Shown here: positions 51,236-59,781 of the stretch, piece after piece | Numbering within the stretch: the first letter of the stretch is position 1 | Layout: the number at the start of each line of letters is the position of its first letter | Source: Mycobacterium sp. | GTDB taxonomy: Bacteria > Actinomycetota > Actinomycetes > Mycobacteriales > Mycobacteriaceae | Reading direction: 5' to 3' | DNA length: 64,000 bases | NCBI GenBank assembly: GCA_021732005.1 | Contig: JAKFVT010000026.1 | Span: forward strand, 109,127-173,126 | Notes under the pieces: model-generated | What the model was told of the DNA's origin: nothing | Databases searched by the model: none | The model's input: the letters and a program-made list of their open reading frames with translations, nothing else | Program-made: the position numbers and the translations under genes

Positions 51236-52078
51236 GCGCGCCCGCGGGGTGACGCACACCGCCGCGCTCCACATCCGCTCGCCCGGGTTGCGCGGATCTG
51301 GCTGCGGCAAGCGGGCCGCGAGCCGAAGAAGCAGCGGCAACCGCCGGAACCGCCGGGCTGCCGTCAACAGTGACTCCGCGGACGCGACCGACCAGCCGAG
51401 GCCCTCGAAGAACGCCAGCCCGTTGGGTGGGCCGAACTTGATCGGCGCGTTGCGCATCATGCCGTCGGTCTTGTCATTCATCGTCGTCTTGATCCCGCCG
51501 GATCCGAAATCGAATGTCCACCAAGCAATCTCGGGGCGCTGAAATGCCGCGGACAACCCGATGACGTCGAGTTCGTCCAGATACATCAGCAGACCTTCGG
51601 TGAGCACGAAGGCTTTCGTCGCCCCGGCGAGAGCCTCGTCGAGAAAGGCATCCCGGGCGCGCGGATCTGCCAGGTCGACGGCGTGGCGCGACAGCCGGCA
51701 GCGCGGGATCTGATCGGCCAGGAGCTTGTCTTTCTCGGCCACCAGGGCCGGAAGGTCGGCTTCCACCCATTCCAGCTCGGCCGGCAGGTCCAGCCGGTAG
51801 GGCCGGGTGTCGAGACCGGCCGCCAGGTTCAGCACCCGGTCACACCCGTCGCTGATGGCCTGCGCGATGAGGTCGTCGATGATCTTGGTGCGCGCGACCA
51901 GCCACCAGCCATCGCGAATGCTGCGCGGCGCGGCGGCGATGATGGCGTGACCCTGTTGTCCCGCCAGCCGTTCGGCCAGCGGATCGCGAAACAGAGCGTC
52001 GGGCCGCGCCGATTCCTTCGCCCGATGCGCGGTCACCCAACGGGCCGTGTCGGAGACGTTCGAAACGAGCGAGTCCAT
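51224..52078 (-). CDS. Class I SAM-dependent methyltransferase (mycobacterial PPM/LCMT-like group)
   Basis: 284 residues. The N-terminus (VSDTARWVTAHRAKESARPD, then FRDPLAERLAG) is the hallmark of the LCMT-like group annotated in mycobacteria as putative S-adenosylmethionine methyltransferases. CDRVLNLAAGLDTRPYRLDL near residue 80 is the SAM motif I in that family, and FVLTEGLLMYLDEL near 150 is motif post-II. The substrate is unknown; many paralogues exist in mycobacteria. It follows the 62-residue gene by 26 bases on the same strand. GACACT with 7 bases to the ATG would give a leaderless start of its own. Confidence 0.88.
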   Translation of the reverse strand: MDSLVSNVSDTARWVTAHRAKESARPDALFRDPLAERLAGQQGHAIIAAAPRSIRDGWWLVARTKIIDDLIAQAISDGCDRVLNLAAGLDTRPYRLDLPAELEWVEADLPALVAEKDKLLADQIPRCRLSRHAVDLADPRARDAFLDEALAGATKAFVLTEGLLMYLDELDVIGLSAAFQRPEIAWWTFDFGSGGIKTTMNDKTDGMMRNAPIKFGPPNGLAFFEGLGWSVASAESLLTAARRFRRLPLLLRLAARLPQPDPRNPGERMWSAAVCVTPRARSGQ

Positions 52079-52104
52079 GCGCGACAGTGTCCCAGGCCGC
52101 CGGC

Positions 52105-52293
52105 TCAGAACACCGGCAGGTGCGCGGCCGCCATCATCGGCAGCCGCCCGGCGCCCATGCCGCGCCCTTCCACCATGGCGGGCACACGACCGGTCCACGT
52201 CGCGCCGTAGTAGGGATCGATCGGAGTCAGCGCATCGGCGCCGCCGAGGCTGGTGCCCACTCGCTCCAGCCAACGCGTGATTCGAGCCTTCAT
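52105..52293 (-). CDS. Small conserved-looking protein of 62 residues
   Basis: ATG 52293 is preceded by GGGAGG at 6-7 bases, one of the better ribosome sites in the window, and the frame runs cleanly to a stop at 52105. The sequence begins MKARITRWLERVGTSLGG, an amphipathic basic helix, then SxPIDPYYG-like and GRGMGAGRLPMMAA segments. No domain is recognised. It lies 26 bases upstream of the methyltransferase and on the same strand, so the two are probably co-transcribed. It could be an accessory or leader protein for that enzyme. Confidence 0.55.
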   Translation of the reverse strand: MKARITRWLERVGTSLGGADALTPIDPYYGATWTGRVPAMVEGRGMGAGRLPMMAAAHLPVF

Positions 52294-52436
52294 GGCTGAC
52301 CTCCCTGTTCGGTGTCGTCGTCGCTAGCAGCGACTCTGCTCGTCCGCGAGCGTCGACGGCATCGGTCGGTCGGCCGATGCCGAGGATGAATCCGGTGTCC
52401 ACCAATCGGAGGACCTCGGGCTGCCATGCTGTTCTC

Positions 52437-53567
52437 ATGCCTCGTCTGCCCCGCCGGATCACATCGGATCTGACCGCCGTCGTAGCCGGGCTGGAGGGCA
52501 AGCTCACCGAGCGACGTCGTGACCTCAAGGTGCAGTTGGGCGCCTTCCGCGGTGTTCATGTGGTGGTCTACCGCGGGTACGTGGCTGACGACGTCGCCAA
52601 GGTCCGGGTCCGGGTGATGGAGACACCGGAGTTGCCCGGCGACAGCCGGATCCCGTACTGGGACGTCGCACAGAGCAATGTGCGACGGCACGCGACGTTG
52701 TCCATCGTCGGTACCGAGGTCGAGCTGCGCATCGGCAAGCATCGGGCCACCGAGGTCACCGACAGCCACGGTTTCGCCAACTTCTCGCTGCCCGTGCCCA
52801 AGCTGCGGGTCGGCTGGCACACGGCGGAGGCGGTCGCCGCGGGGATCAGCGACGACGAACCCGCCGTCGGCACCGGCTGGGTGATGAAACCGTCGCTGGC
52901 CGCGCCCTATCTGGTCATCTCCGACATCGACGACACCATTCTTCTCACCGGCCTGACCGAGGGTGTGGCGATGGTCGCCAGGACCCTGCTGCACGCTGTG
53001 GAGCAGCGCAGCGCGATTCCCGGCATGTCGGCGTTCTACCGCGGTCTGGCCCGCGGCGTCGAGAGCCGCACCGGGAGCCGTCGAGCGGAACCCACGTTCT
53101 TCTACGTCTCGACGGGCAGCTGGTCGTTCTATTCGATGCTGGAACAGTTCGTCGAACTGCGCGCCTTTCCGCCAGGCCCGATGTTCCTCACCGACTGGGG
53201 TCCGACCGAGCGCTACCTGCGACGCAGCGGTGCCGAGCACAAACGAGCCGCCGTTCGCCGACTGTTCGAGGCCTATCCGCGAATGCGTTTCGTCGTGATC
53301 GGCGACAGCGGTCAGCGCGACCCGCTGATCTACGAGGAGGTGGCGCGCGAATTTCCCGGACGGGTGCTCGCGGCCATCATCCGGCAGGTCGGAGCCGACG
53401 ACGACGAGCGCAACGTGTTGTTGCGCGAGCACGCGCGGACGCTGCGCGACGAGGGCATTCCGATGCATCTGGTGGCAGACGCCGGGCACGCCGCCGAACT
53501 GGCTGACAGTCTGCGTCTCTGCGACGAGGACACGGTGGCCGAGGCGCGCGCTGAGCTGAACGGTTAA
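52437..53567 (+). CDS. App1-family (DUF2183) phosphatidate phosphatase-like protein
   Basis: 376 residues from ATG 52437. An N-terminal beta-sandwich region of about 150 residues (FRGVHVVVYRGYVADDVAKV) precedes the phosphatase domain, whose catalytic motif is VISDIDDTILLTGL (D-x-D-x-T, near residue 160). FYVSTGSWSFYSMLEQF and FVVIGDSGQRDPLIYEEVA are motifs II and III of the HAD fold as in yeast App1. It should remove phosphate from phosphatidate or a related lipid phosphate. No signal peptide is visible, so it acts in the cytoplasm or on the inner face of the membrane. A CATGCT with 6 bases to the ATG suggests a leaderless start. Confidence 0.88.
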   Translation: MPRLPRRITSDLTAVVAGLEGKLTERRRDLKVQLGAFRGVHVVVYRGYVADDVAKVRVRVMETPELPGDSRIPYWDVAQSNVRRHATLSIVGTEVELRIGKHRATEVTDSHGFANFSLPVPKLRVGWHTAEAVAAGISDDEPAVGTGWVMKPSLAAPYLVISDIDDTILLTGLTEGVAMVARTLLHAVEQRSAIPGMSAFYRGLARGVESRTGSRRAEPTFFYVSTGSWSFYSMLEQFVELRAFPPGPMFLTDWGPTERYLRRSGAEHKRAAVRRLFEAYPRMRFVVIGDSGQRDPLIYEEVAREFPGRVLAAIIRQVGADDDERNVLLREHARTLRDEGIPMHLVADAGHAAELADSLRLCDEDTVAEARAELNG

Positions 53568-53595
53568 ACACCGACATCAATATTTGCTGAATTGA

Positions 53596-53601
53596 TAGTC
53601 T
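53596..53601 (+). promoter_or_regulatory. -10 element of a leaderless promoter (secreted protein at 53609)
   Basis: TAGTCT, then CTGCAGC (7 bases), then GTG at 53609. No ribosome site is present. Confidence 0.55.
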
Positions 53602-53608
53602 CTGCAGC

Positions 53609-54835
53609 GTGCAGGCATCGGGGTATTTCGCAGGCGGTGTGCTCGCGCTGGGGATCGGCGCTGGGCTCTTCCTCGGGCACGGGGTGGCGTCGGCCGCTCC
53701 CGACGCCGGTTCCTCGGTCGAGAAGTCGGTGACGAAGCCCGCCGCCAAGTCGGCGCGGCAGGCCGGCCGCCCCGCCGCGGCCCGCAGTGACAGTCGCCGC
53801 CCAGCCGCACGCCCGGCGGCGCACTCGGCCCCGCGCTCGACCGAAAAGACAACCGCGGCAATGACTCTGGCGCCCCACGTATCGGTGACACTGCCGCCGA
53901 TGCCGGTCGTCAGTGGCGCGTCATTCACAGTGTCCGCCGATTTCATGAAGCCGTTCGCCACGAATTTCGTTGCTGCCGGCGGCGATCCGGCCGACAGCGC
54001 ACGGTTCTTCTTCGGCGATCTGGCCGTCAAGAGTCTGGATGCGCTGGCCGAAAACAACACTCCGGCACCTCAGGTGCGGTTGCTGATGGGCAACCTGGCG
54101 GCATCGGGTTACTTCGGCGGAATCTGGTTGCGCGACAACCTGCACGCCACCCCCACCAGCACCCCGGCGATCACAGTGCCCGCAGGGCCGTTCCCGGCAA
54201 TCGACCTGTCCCCGTCGGCGATCGGCATCCGGTTGTTCGACGCGGTGTCGGCCGGGTTGACGGGCGTGGCGGCCAGTGCCCCGGATTGGGTCGTCTCGGC
54301 GGTCGCACACGTCTCGGTGCCGGTGCTGCTGGCGCTGTACGGGTACAACCGCGGCTATCTGCAGGTGGTGCTGGAGCACCCGCCGGCGGGCGTGCCGTCG
54401 ATGCAGGACACGTTGACGTGCAGCGGCTTCCTGGCGTGCAACTCGACGGCGTTTCCGCTGGAGCTCGCCACCCGATACGACAGCGCGCTCGGCAAGCTCG
54501 ACGCCCCGGCCACGCCCGGCTGGTCGGAGATGTCGATGTGGACCACCGTGCTCGAGGGTGCAACCGGCGCGGGGCGGTTCGTCTGGGAAGCTTTGGCCCA
54601 AGCCGGCTTCTCCCCTGCCTCGTATACGGCACTGGTGCAGTTGAGTTCGGCCTACCTGATGGTCAGCAAGGCGGCGGTGTTGTCCAGCATGACCGCCTAT
54701 GCCGACGGCGATGCGGCCATCGGCCGCAGCTCACTGCGGCTGCAAGCGGGACTGTGGATGTGGTCCGGCGCCTACTTCGCCGGCCTGGCCTCGGGCGCCG
54801 CTCCGGGCACCATCCCGAAAGTTGTTGTCGTCTAG
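53609..54835 (+). CDS. Exported protein with basic Ala/Pro/Arg linker, unknown function
   Basis: 408 residues. A signal peptide (YFAGGVLALGIGAGLFLGHG, then VASAAP) is followed by a low-complexity basic linker of about 55 residues (repeats of R-P-A-A-R and K-P-A-A-K type), which may bind the acidic cell wall. The rest is a folded domain rich in Ala, Phe and Trp with hydrophobic helices (VVSAVAHVSVPVLLALYGYN) and one probable disulfide (LTCSGFLACNS). The C-terminus PKVVVV is hydrophobic. I do not recognise the family. A leaderless promoter precedes it. Confidence 0.7.
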   Translation: MQASGYFAGGVLALGIGAGLFLGHGVASAAPDAGSSVEKSVTKPAAKSARQAGRPAAARSDSRRPAARPAAHSAPRSTEKTTAAMTLAPHVSVTLPPMPVVSGASFTVSADFMKPFATNFVAAGGDPADSARFFFGDLAVKSLDALAENNTPAPQVRLLMGNLAASGYFGGIWLRDNLHATPTSTPAITVPAGPFPAIDLSPSAIGIRLFDAVSAGLTGVAASAPDWVVSAVAHVSVPVLLALYGYNRGYLQVVLEHPPAGVPSMQDTLTCSGFLACNSTAFPLELATRYDSALGKLDAPATPGWSEMSMWTTVLEGATGAGRFVWEALAQAGFSPASYTALVQLSSAYLMVSKAAVLSSMTAYADGDAAIGRSSLRLQAGLWMWSGAYFAGLASGAAPGTIPKVVVV

Positions 54836-54870
54836 GGACTTAGTGCCGTGGCAGGTGCCCGGACGGGATG

Positions 54871-55338
54871 TCAACGCGGGGGGCCAAGAATGATCTGACC
54901 GAATTCCCTTGCCCCTTCTGCCATCTTCGAGGCCGTGATCTCGAAGTCGTCCGGTCGTGGCGTCGCCCGATCGCGCCCAGAGTGCCGGAACATGCCCTCG
55001 ATTCCCGCCGGAGTGTTGATCATCAGCAAGTCTGCCGTCTTCGACGTGATGCGGTAAGCGTGCGGAATATTCTTGGGCAAGAACACGATCCCACCCTCGG
55101 ATAGCACCAGCTCCTGGTCGTCAACCCAAACCAATGCCGTCCCTTTAATCAACATGAACACCTCGTCTTCGCGGGTGTGCTTGTGGTATGGCGGTGCCTC
55201 ACCTTCGCTGACGTCAAAGCGTCCGACCATCAATTGGCCGTCAGTTGCCTTACCGTCCAGCAAGATCGCCAGCGTGCCGCCATCGAGCCATTCCAGTTTT
55301 TGTTGCTGCTCGGGCTGAGCCAGGTATGCCATGCTCAT
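54871..55338 (-). CDS. Cupin-domain protein
   Basis: 155 residues from ATG 55338. The metal motif 1 is PPYHKHTREDEVFMLIKG (H-x-H with a following E, near residue 50) and motif 2 is FLPKNIPHAYRI (H, near 92). Together they make the 3-His/1-Glu site of cupins. The barrel strands around them (ALVWVDDQELVLSEGGIVF) are clear. The role could be a small dioxygenase, isomerase or sensor; the sequence gives no substrate. It is divergent from the TetR gene at 55913, across about 570 bases that contain no well-supported gene. Confidence 0.85.
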   Translation of the reverse strand: MSMAYLAQPEQQQKLEWLDGGTLAILLDGKATDGQLMVGRFDVSEGEAPPYHKHTREDEVFMLIKGTALVWVDDQELVLSEGGIVFLPKNIPHAYRITSKTADLLMINTPAGIEGMFRHSGRDRATPRPDDFEITASKMAEGAREFGQIILGPPR

Positions 55339-55438
55339 ATCGCGTCGCCTTTCGTGATCGGACAGCCAAAGGTCCTGTGATTGCGCGGGTTCCAGCCGCC
55401 GCGCTGGCCGAACTGCCAGGTCGGACCGATCATGGGTT

Positions 55439-55795
55439 TCAGCGCTGATCGAGCCACCGTTCGAATGTTTGCAAAAAGGGGTCGAGTTCCCGCGTCGTGC
55501 AAGTGCAGAGACGCTCAACAGCGGACGAAATATTCCGCATAACGCTAGGGTAGGTCGCCACCGGCGTTCGGGCAATACGAAGTCCGCTGCCGCCCAAAGA
55601 CTCGCCGGCATCCGACGAAGCGCGCACGGCACCGGGCAACGCCTGCGCATTCATTCGCTCGCATACGACCTTTTGACTCGGGTCGCGGCCGAAGGTTCGC
55701 GGGGCACCGAGGAAGTTCCATCCTTGGCGTGCGGCCGTGCCGAACTCAGAGATATATTGGGCTGCAACCGCTTTCGCAGGATGTCGCCCTGGCAT
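55439..55795 (-). CDS. Possible 118-residue ORF (low confidence)
   Basis: This frame opens at ATG 55795 and ends FLQTFERWLDQR at 55439, in the 574-base spacer between the cupin and TetR genes. Third-position GC is visibly lower than in neighbouring genes and no ribosome site is clear. I recognise no domain. It could be a decaying or transferred gene, or non-coding. The rest of the spacer (55339-55438 and 55796-55912) shows nothing I can support apart from a GACACT with 6 bases to the TetR ATG. Confidence 0.25.
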   Translation of the reverse strand: MPGRHPAKAVAAQYISEFGTAARQGWNFLGAPRTFGRDPSQKVVCERMNAQALPGAVRASSDAGESLGGSGLRIARTPVATYPSVMRNISSAVERLCTCTTRELDPFLQTFERWLDQR

Positions 55796-55912
55796 CGACG
55801 GTGGGTTGCCGGCTGAGTCAACTGGCTGCGGGTCGAGCTGCGGCGGACGCCGACCATCGCATCGCCACGCGGCGCTTGTCAGCCGATCCGGGTGCTGTGT
55901 GACACTCGAGAG

Positions 55913-56566
55913 ATGACCGCTGAGTCGTCCCCGCAGCCGCGTCGCCGCGCGGTCCGGCGCGACGCGCTCGTAAACCGAGAGAAGATTCTGTGTGCCGCGG
56001 CCGACGCGATGGCCCGTCATGGACTCAACATTCCGCTCGCGGACATCGCCAGAGCCGCGGGCGTCGGTGTCGGCACCTTTTACCGTGGGTTTCCGGACCG
56101 CACGGCGCTGCTGCACGCCCTGGAGCACCGCTCGTACGACATGCTCATCGACATCCTCGATCGGATCGAAGAGTCCGGGCAGACCGGCGCCGACGCGATA
56201 GAGACCTACCTGCTCGAAAGTTTGAACCTCGGCCACCAACTCGTGCTGCCCCTGCGCGGAGCGCCGCCCCTAACCTCGGAGGCCGCCGTCGCCGCCCGTC
56301 GACGAATCAACGCTTCCCTTGAACAATTCCTCGCCGAGGGCCGCGCGGCCGGGACTGTGCACACCGACGTCAACGCCACCGACGTCATCATCTGTGCGGC
56401 CATGACGGGCCAGCCTCTGCCCCACGGTCCCGCGGGGCCCACCATCGGCCGCCGCCATCTCAGCTTGTTCGTCCGAGGTCTGCGATCACCCGACACAGCA
56501 CCGCTCCCGGGACCACCGGTCACCCGCGACGACCTCGAAATTCAGTTCGCCGCCAACGCAGACTGA
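55913..56566 (+). CDS. TetR-family transcriptional regulator
   Basis: 217 residues from ATG 55913. After a basic N-terminus (PRRRAVRRDALVNREKIL) the helix-turn-helix is textbook: LNIPLADIARAAGVGVGTFYR. FPDRTALLHALEHRSYDML begins the ligand domain. The C-terminal part is all-helical and includes HQLVLPLRGAPPLTSEAAVA, as in the TetR group whose members often act beside short-chain dehydrogenases or transporters. GACACT six bases before the ATG is a weak leaderless -10. Its target is unknown; the cupin and the degraded DNA to the right are the closest candidates. Confidence 0.88.
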   Translation: MTAESSPQPRRRAVRRDALVNREKILCAAADAMARHGLNIPLADIARAAGVGVGTFYRGFPDRTALLHALEHRSYDMLIDILDRIEESGQTGADAIETYLLESLNLGHQLVLPLRGAPPLTSEAAVAARRRINASLEQFLAEGRAAGTVHTDVNATDVIICAAMTGQPLPHGPAGPTIGRRHLSLFVRGLRSPDTAPLPGPPVTRDDLEIQFAANAD

Positions 56567-56569
56567 GGG

Positions 56570-56800
56570 CGCAGGCGCACCTGAAGGTGAAAGGTCAGGG
56601 GATCAACCGACCGCGGGCAGAGCGAAATATGTTCGGCAAGAGCGCTGTTGACGCGAGTCACGCTGATCCCGATCGAGCCGGCCATGATCGCCCCGATGTT
56701 CCGGTTCAGTGCCGCACCGCCGAGCGTCGGGTGAGCACCATGGTGGCGCCGGTGACGGCGATCAGTTAGACGGGCGCAGCCAGGATCGTCGCTGCTGCCA
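56570..56800 (-). pseudogene. Possible relic of a membrane transporter (weak)
   Basis: The 303-base spacer 56567-56869 has no intact gene. On the minus strand, broken frames give hydrophobic runs such as LIAVTGATMVL and ALNRNIGAIMAGSIGISVTR. These resemble the later helices of drug-proton antiporters but carry stops and a frame change. A TetR gene next to a decayed exporter would be a familiar pair. The evidence is only resemblance. TATGTT at 56829-56834 is a possible -10 for the gene at 56870. Confidence 0.25.
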
Positions 56801-56869
56801 TTCTGATGCCCTCCCCGTTCAACGGTGTTATGTTCCGTCCATAGCCACTGCGGCGATTTGGGGGCCAGA

Positions 56870-57424
56870 ATGTCCGATCACGATTGGTCCAAACCTGCCG
56901 CGAAGGCCATCCCAGAGGAGGGCTACTTCGAACTGGAGCGGGGACGCTACGGGCCGGTCTTTCCGCGCACACCCGCCTGCTACGGCTTCTCCATCATTGC
57001 CAAAGTCAAGGAGGGGCGGGAGGAAGCAGTCCGCGCGTACGGCAAGCAGATCGAGGAAGCCATCGCCGGAAGTCCCGATGTACTGGCGCCCCTCCGCCTG
57101 CATTACTTGCGGTGGGTCCTGTTCGACGTCGGGTCGGGGCTGCACTTCCAGTACCAGGGCATCTTCGACACCGATTTCGACAAGTACACCGAGGATGCCG
57201 TGCAGCTGTTCAGCGCGACCGGGATCACCACGGTGTTTACGAATCTCGAAGGCTTCCCGGAGGATTGGAAAGAGAACCTGGACGCGTTCGTGAAGTTCGT
57301 GCGCGACCATCAATGCCCGAGCTTCCTCGAGTACGGCGAATACCCGTACGTCACCGCCGACGAGATCAAGAAGGCGTTGCGGCTCAAGGACGCTTTCTCG
57401 ACGATGCTCGACCAGATGCAATGA
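56870..57424 (+). CDS. Conserved hypothetical, ferredoxin-like fold, first gene of a DyP-peroxidase operon
   Basis: 184 residues from ATG 56870 with GGGGG upstream. The core (YGFSIIAKVKEGREEAVRAY near residue 40 and VFTNLEGFPEDWKENLDAF near 125) looks like the dimeric alpha+beta barrel found in EthD, antibiotic monooxygenase and DyP-related proteins. No haem ligand or signal peptide is evident. Its stop overlaps the start of the peroxidase (ATGA), so the two are translated together. The function is unknown; a partner or substrate-binding subunit for the peroxidase is a reasonable guess. Confidence 0.7.
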   Translation: MSDHDWSKPAAKAIPEEGYFELERGRYGPVFPRTPACYGFSIIAKVKEGREEAVRAYGKQIEEAIAGSPDVLAPLRLHYLRWVLFDVGSGLHFQYQGIFDTDFDKYTEDAVQLFSATGITTVFTNLEGFPEDWKENLDAFVKFVRDHQCPSFLEYGEYPYVTADEIKKALRLKDAFSTMLDQMQ

Positions 57425-58761
57425 GTTCCCCGCCGGGGACCGCGCTGGAACTCAACGACATCCAGCACATCCTGTTGACCCGCACACCGGCCATCACCGG
57501 TCGCTATGAATTTCTGACGTTCGACACTCCGACTGGTGGCCGCGCCTGGCTGACCGAACTGCTCGACAAGGTGCAATCGGCCGCCGACGTACGCGCCACC
57601 ATGGACGAAGCCGATCGCTGGGTGACATTGGCGTTCACCTGGACTGGTCTGCGGGCACTTGGCGTGACGAAGGAGTCCCTGACGTCGTTCCCGGACGCGT
57701 TCCGCGAGGGCATGCCGGCTCGTGCGGAGATCCTCGGCGATACCGGCACCGCCGCACCGGAACGGTGGGTGGGCGGGTTGGCCGGCGACGATCTGCACGC
57801 GATCGCCATCCTGTTCTCGCGTACCGACGAGCAGTGCGCACGCTCGATCGAGGAACACGACAAGCTGCTCGCACGGACCGACGGCGTGCGGAGCCTGTCG
57901 TACCTCGACCTCAACGCCAGCCCGCCGTTCAACTACGCCCACGACCACTTCGGCTTTCGCGATCGGCTGTCGCAGCCGGTGATGAAGGGCTCAGGAGAAG
58001 AACCGACGCCGGGCTCGGGCGATGCCCTGGAACCAGGCGAGTTCATCCTCGGCTATCCAGACGAGAACGGACCGGTCACCGGTCTTCCTGAGCCGGAGGT
58101 GTTGTCGCGCAACGGAAGCTATATGGCCTACCGGCGGCTGGCGGAGCATGTCGGCGTCTTCCGCGACTACCTGCGCGCCAACGCCGACACCCCGGAGGGC
58201 GAGGAACTGCTGGCCGCGAAGTTCATGGGGCGCTGGCGCAGCGGCGCTCCCCTGGTGTTGGCCCCGGACACAGACGATCCGGAGTTGGGCGCCGATCCGA
58301 TGCGCAATAACGATTACAACTACAAAGAGATGGACCCCTTCGGCTATGCGTGCCCGCTGGGATCGCATGCACGCAGGCTCAATCCACGCGATACCGCCCA
58401 CTACATGAATCGTCGCCGAATGATTCGGCGCGGTGCCACCTACGGGCCCGCGCTGCCCGAAGGCGCTCCCGACGACGGGGTGGAGCGCGGGATAGCCGCG
58501 TTCATCATCTGCGCGGACCTGGTTCGCCAGTTCGAGTTCGCCCAGAACGTCTGGATCAACGACAAGACGTTCCACGAGTTGGGCAACGAGCACGATCCGA
58601 TCTGTGGAAGCCAGGATGGAACACTGGATTTCACGGTCCCCAAGCGGCCCATTCGAAAGGTTCACAAAGGCATCCCGGCGTTCACGACGCTCACCGGTGG
58701 CGCGTACTTCTTCTTACCCGGGATGAACGCACTGCGCTATCTCGCCGAGCTTGGCACGTAG
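57421..58761 (+). CDS. DyP-type haem peroxidase family protein with altered GxxDG motif
   Basis: 446 residues. The proximal haem ligand is in YACPLGSHARRLNPRDTAH near residue 320, which closely follows the C-P-x-x-x-H-x-R-K-x-N-P-R motif of DyP peroxidases. The distal motif, normally G-F-x-D-G, is GFRDRLSQP near residue 178: the catalytic Asp is present but the Gly is Arg. No twin-arginine signal is present, so it is cytoplasmic or encapsulated. Size fits the larger DyP subfamilies. It would oxidise dyes or aromatics with peroxide, or do another haem-based reaction. Confidence 0.8.
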   Translation: MSSPPGTALELNDIQHILLTRTPAITGRYEFLTFDTPTGGRAWLTELLDKVQSAADVRATMDEADRWVTLAFTWTGLRALGVTKESLTSFPDAFREGMPARAEILGDTGTAAPERWVGGLAGDDLHAIAILFSRTDEQCARSIEEHDKLLARTDGVRSLSYLDLNASPPFNYAHDHFGFRDRLSQPVMKGSGEEPTPGSGDALEPGEFILGYPDENGPVTGLPEPEVLSRNGSYMAYRRLAEHVGVFRDYLRANADTPEGEELLAAKFMGRWRSGAPLVLAPDTDDPELGADPMRNNDYNYKEMDPFGYACPLGSHARRLNPRDTAHYMNRRRMIRRGATYGPALPEGAPDDGVERGIAAFIICADLVRQFEFAQNVWINDKTFHELGNEHDPICGSQDGTLDFTVPKRPIRKVHKGIPAFTTLTGGAYFFLPGMNALRYLAELGT

Positions 58762-58771
58762 CAGGAACACC

Positions 58772-59779
58772 ATGCGCGCACGCACCTACAACCAGAGCCA
58801 TGTCGCACGCCGACACGACGGGCGCAGACGGATCAGCATCTACTGGACGTGGAGTTATCCGTGGGAGTCGCAACGGGATCCGGCCGAGATCTACAACCGG
58901 TTCTCGACGATAACCGAAGTGCGCAACGTGGCGTGGCCCGCCTACGAGACAGCGGAGTACGCCGAAGCCAACTTCCTGCAAGGCATCGCCGGAACACTCG
59001 AGCTGTTCCACCGGTCCACGTTGTCGTTCCAGGAGCTCGCCGAGGAGGCGACCGGCCATCCCGTCGCGGTGTTCCAGCGCATCGACCAGGCCGGCTACCG
59101 GCAGCCGATCGACGACCGGATCCTCGCCGACACTGACACGCTGATGGTGTTCGGCCTCGACCATCTGGTATCCGAACAGCACGCCGCGCCCGAGGAGATC
59201 GCCGCCATCGAAACATGGCTGCAGCGGGAGGGCACTTGCCTGCTGCTAGCGCCGCATCACGACGTCGGGTTCACCGACGACCTCACCCAGCGTCAGATCG
59301 AATACGAGCATCACGGTGACCGCCTCGTCCCTCGGCAGCAGCGCTTCAGCCAGTACGCCCGGTCGCTGATGAAGGCGCTGCAGGTGCCGGTACACAACAT
59401 CTGGGGTCTTCGCCCTGCGGTCGTCGAAGGCACCCGGGAGATCTCTCCGCTCAACGGATTTCGCGATCTCGACAGCTCGCGGTTGCTCGACAACGTGACG
59501 ACCTTCAACTTTCATCCACACTTGCCGCACTACGAACTAACTGCGCCCGAAGGACCGGGGCTACGGGTGCTGGGTCGTCAGAAGGTCGATCCGAGCCGGC
59601 CACACCCGTTCACCCAGCAGGGCAACACCGAATTCAACGCGCTGGTCTGGATGCCGCCAACCAGCGCGCGGGCCGGCGACATCGTCCTCATCGACTCCAC
59701 CCACTTCACGACGCTATTCGGTGGGACGGACAGCCTGCGCAACCTGTGGCACAACCTCGTCACCATGGGCCCGAAATAG
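58772..59779 (+). CDS. Hypothetical protein, third gene of the DyP operon
   Basis: 335 residues from ATG 58772 behind AGGA. A central Rossmann-like stretch, ADTDTLMVFGLDHLVSEQH near residue 130 and AIETWLQREGTCLLLAPHHD near 150, resembles the sheet of class I amidotransferase/ThuA-like domains, although no catalytic Cys nucleophile is evident. The protein is rich in His and Trp (HPHLPHYE, WTWSYPWES). It lies 10 bases after the peroxidase stop. I do not recognise the family; as part of the same transcript it probably serves the same pathway. Confidence 0.7.
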   Translation: MRARTYNQSHVARRHDGRRRISIYWTWSYPWESQRDPAEIYNRFSTITEVRNVAWPAYETAEYAEANFLQGIAGTLELFHRSTLSFQELAEEATGHPVAVFQRIDQAGYRQPIDDRILADTDTLMVFGLDHLVSEQHAAPEEIAAIETWLQREGTCLLLAPHHDVGFTDDLTQRQIEYEHHGDRLVPRQQRFSQYARSLMKALQVPVHNIWGLRPAVVEGTREISPLNGFRDLDSSRLLDNVTTFNFHPHLPHYELTAPEGPGLRVLGRQKVDPSRPHPFTQQGNTEFNALVWMPPTSARAGDIVLIDSTHFTTLFGGTDSLRNLWHNLVTMGPK

Positions 59780-59781
59780 CG

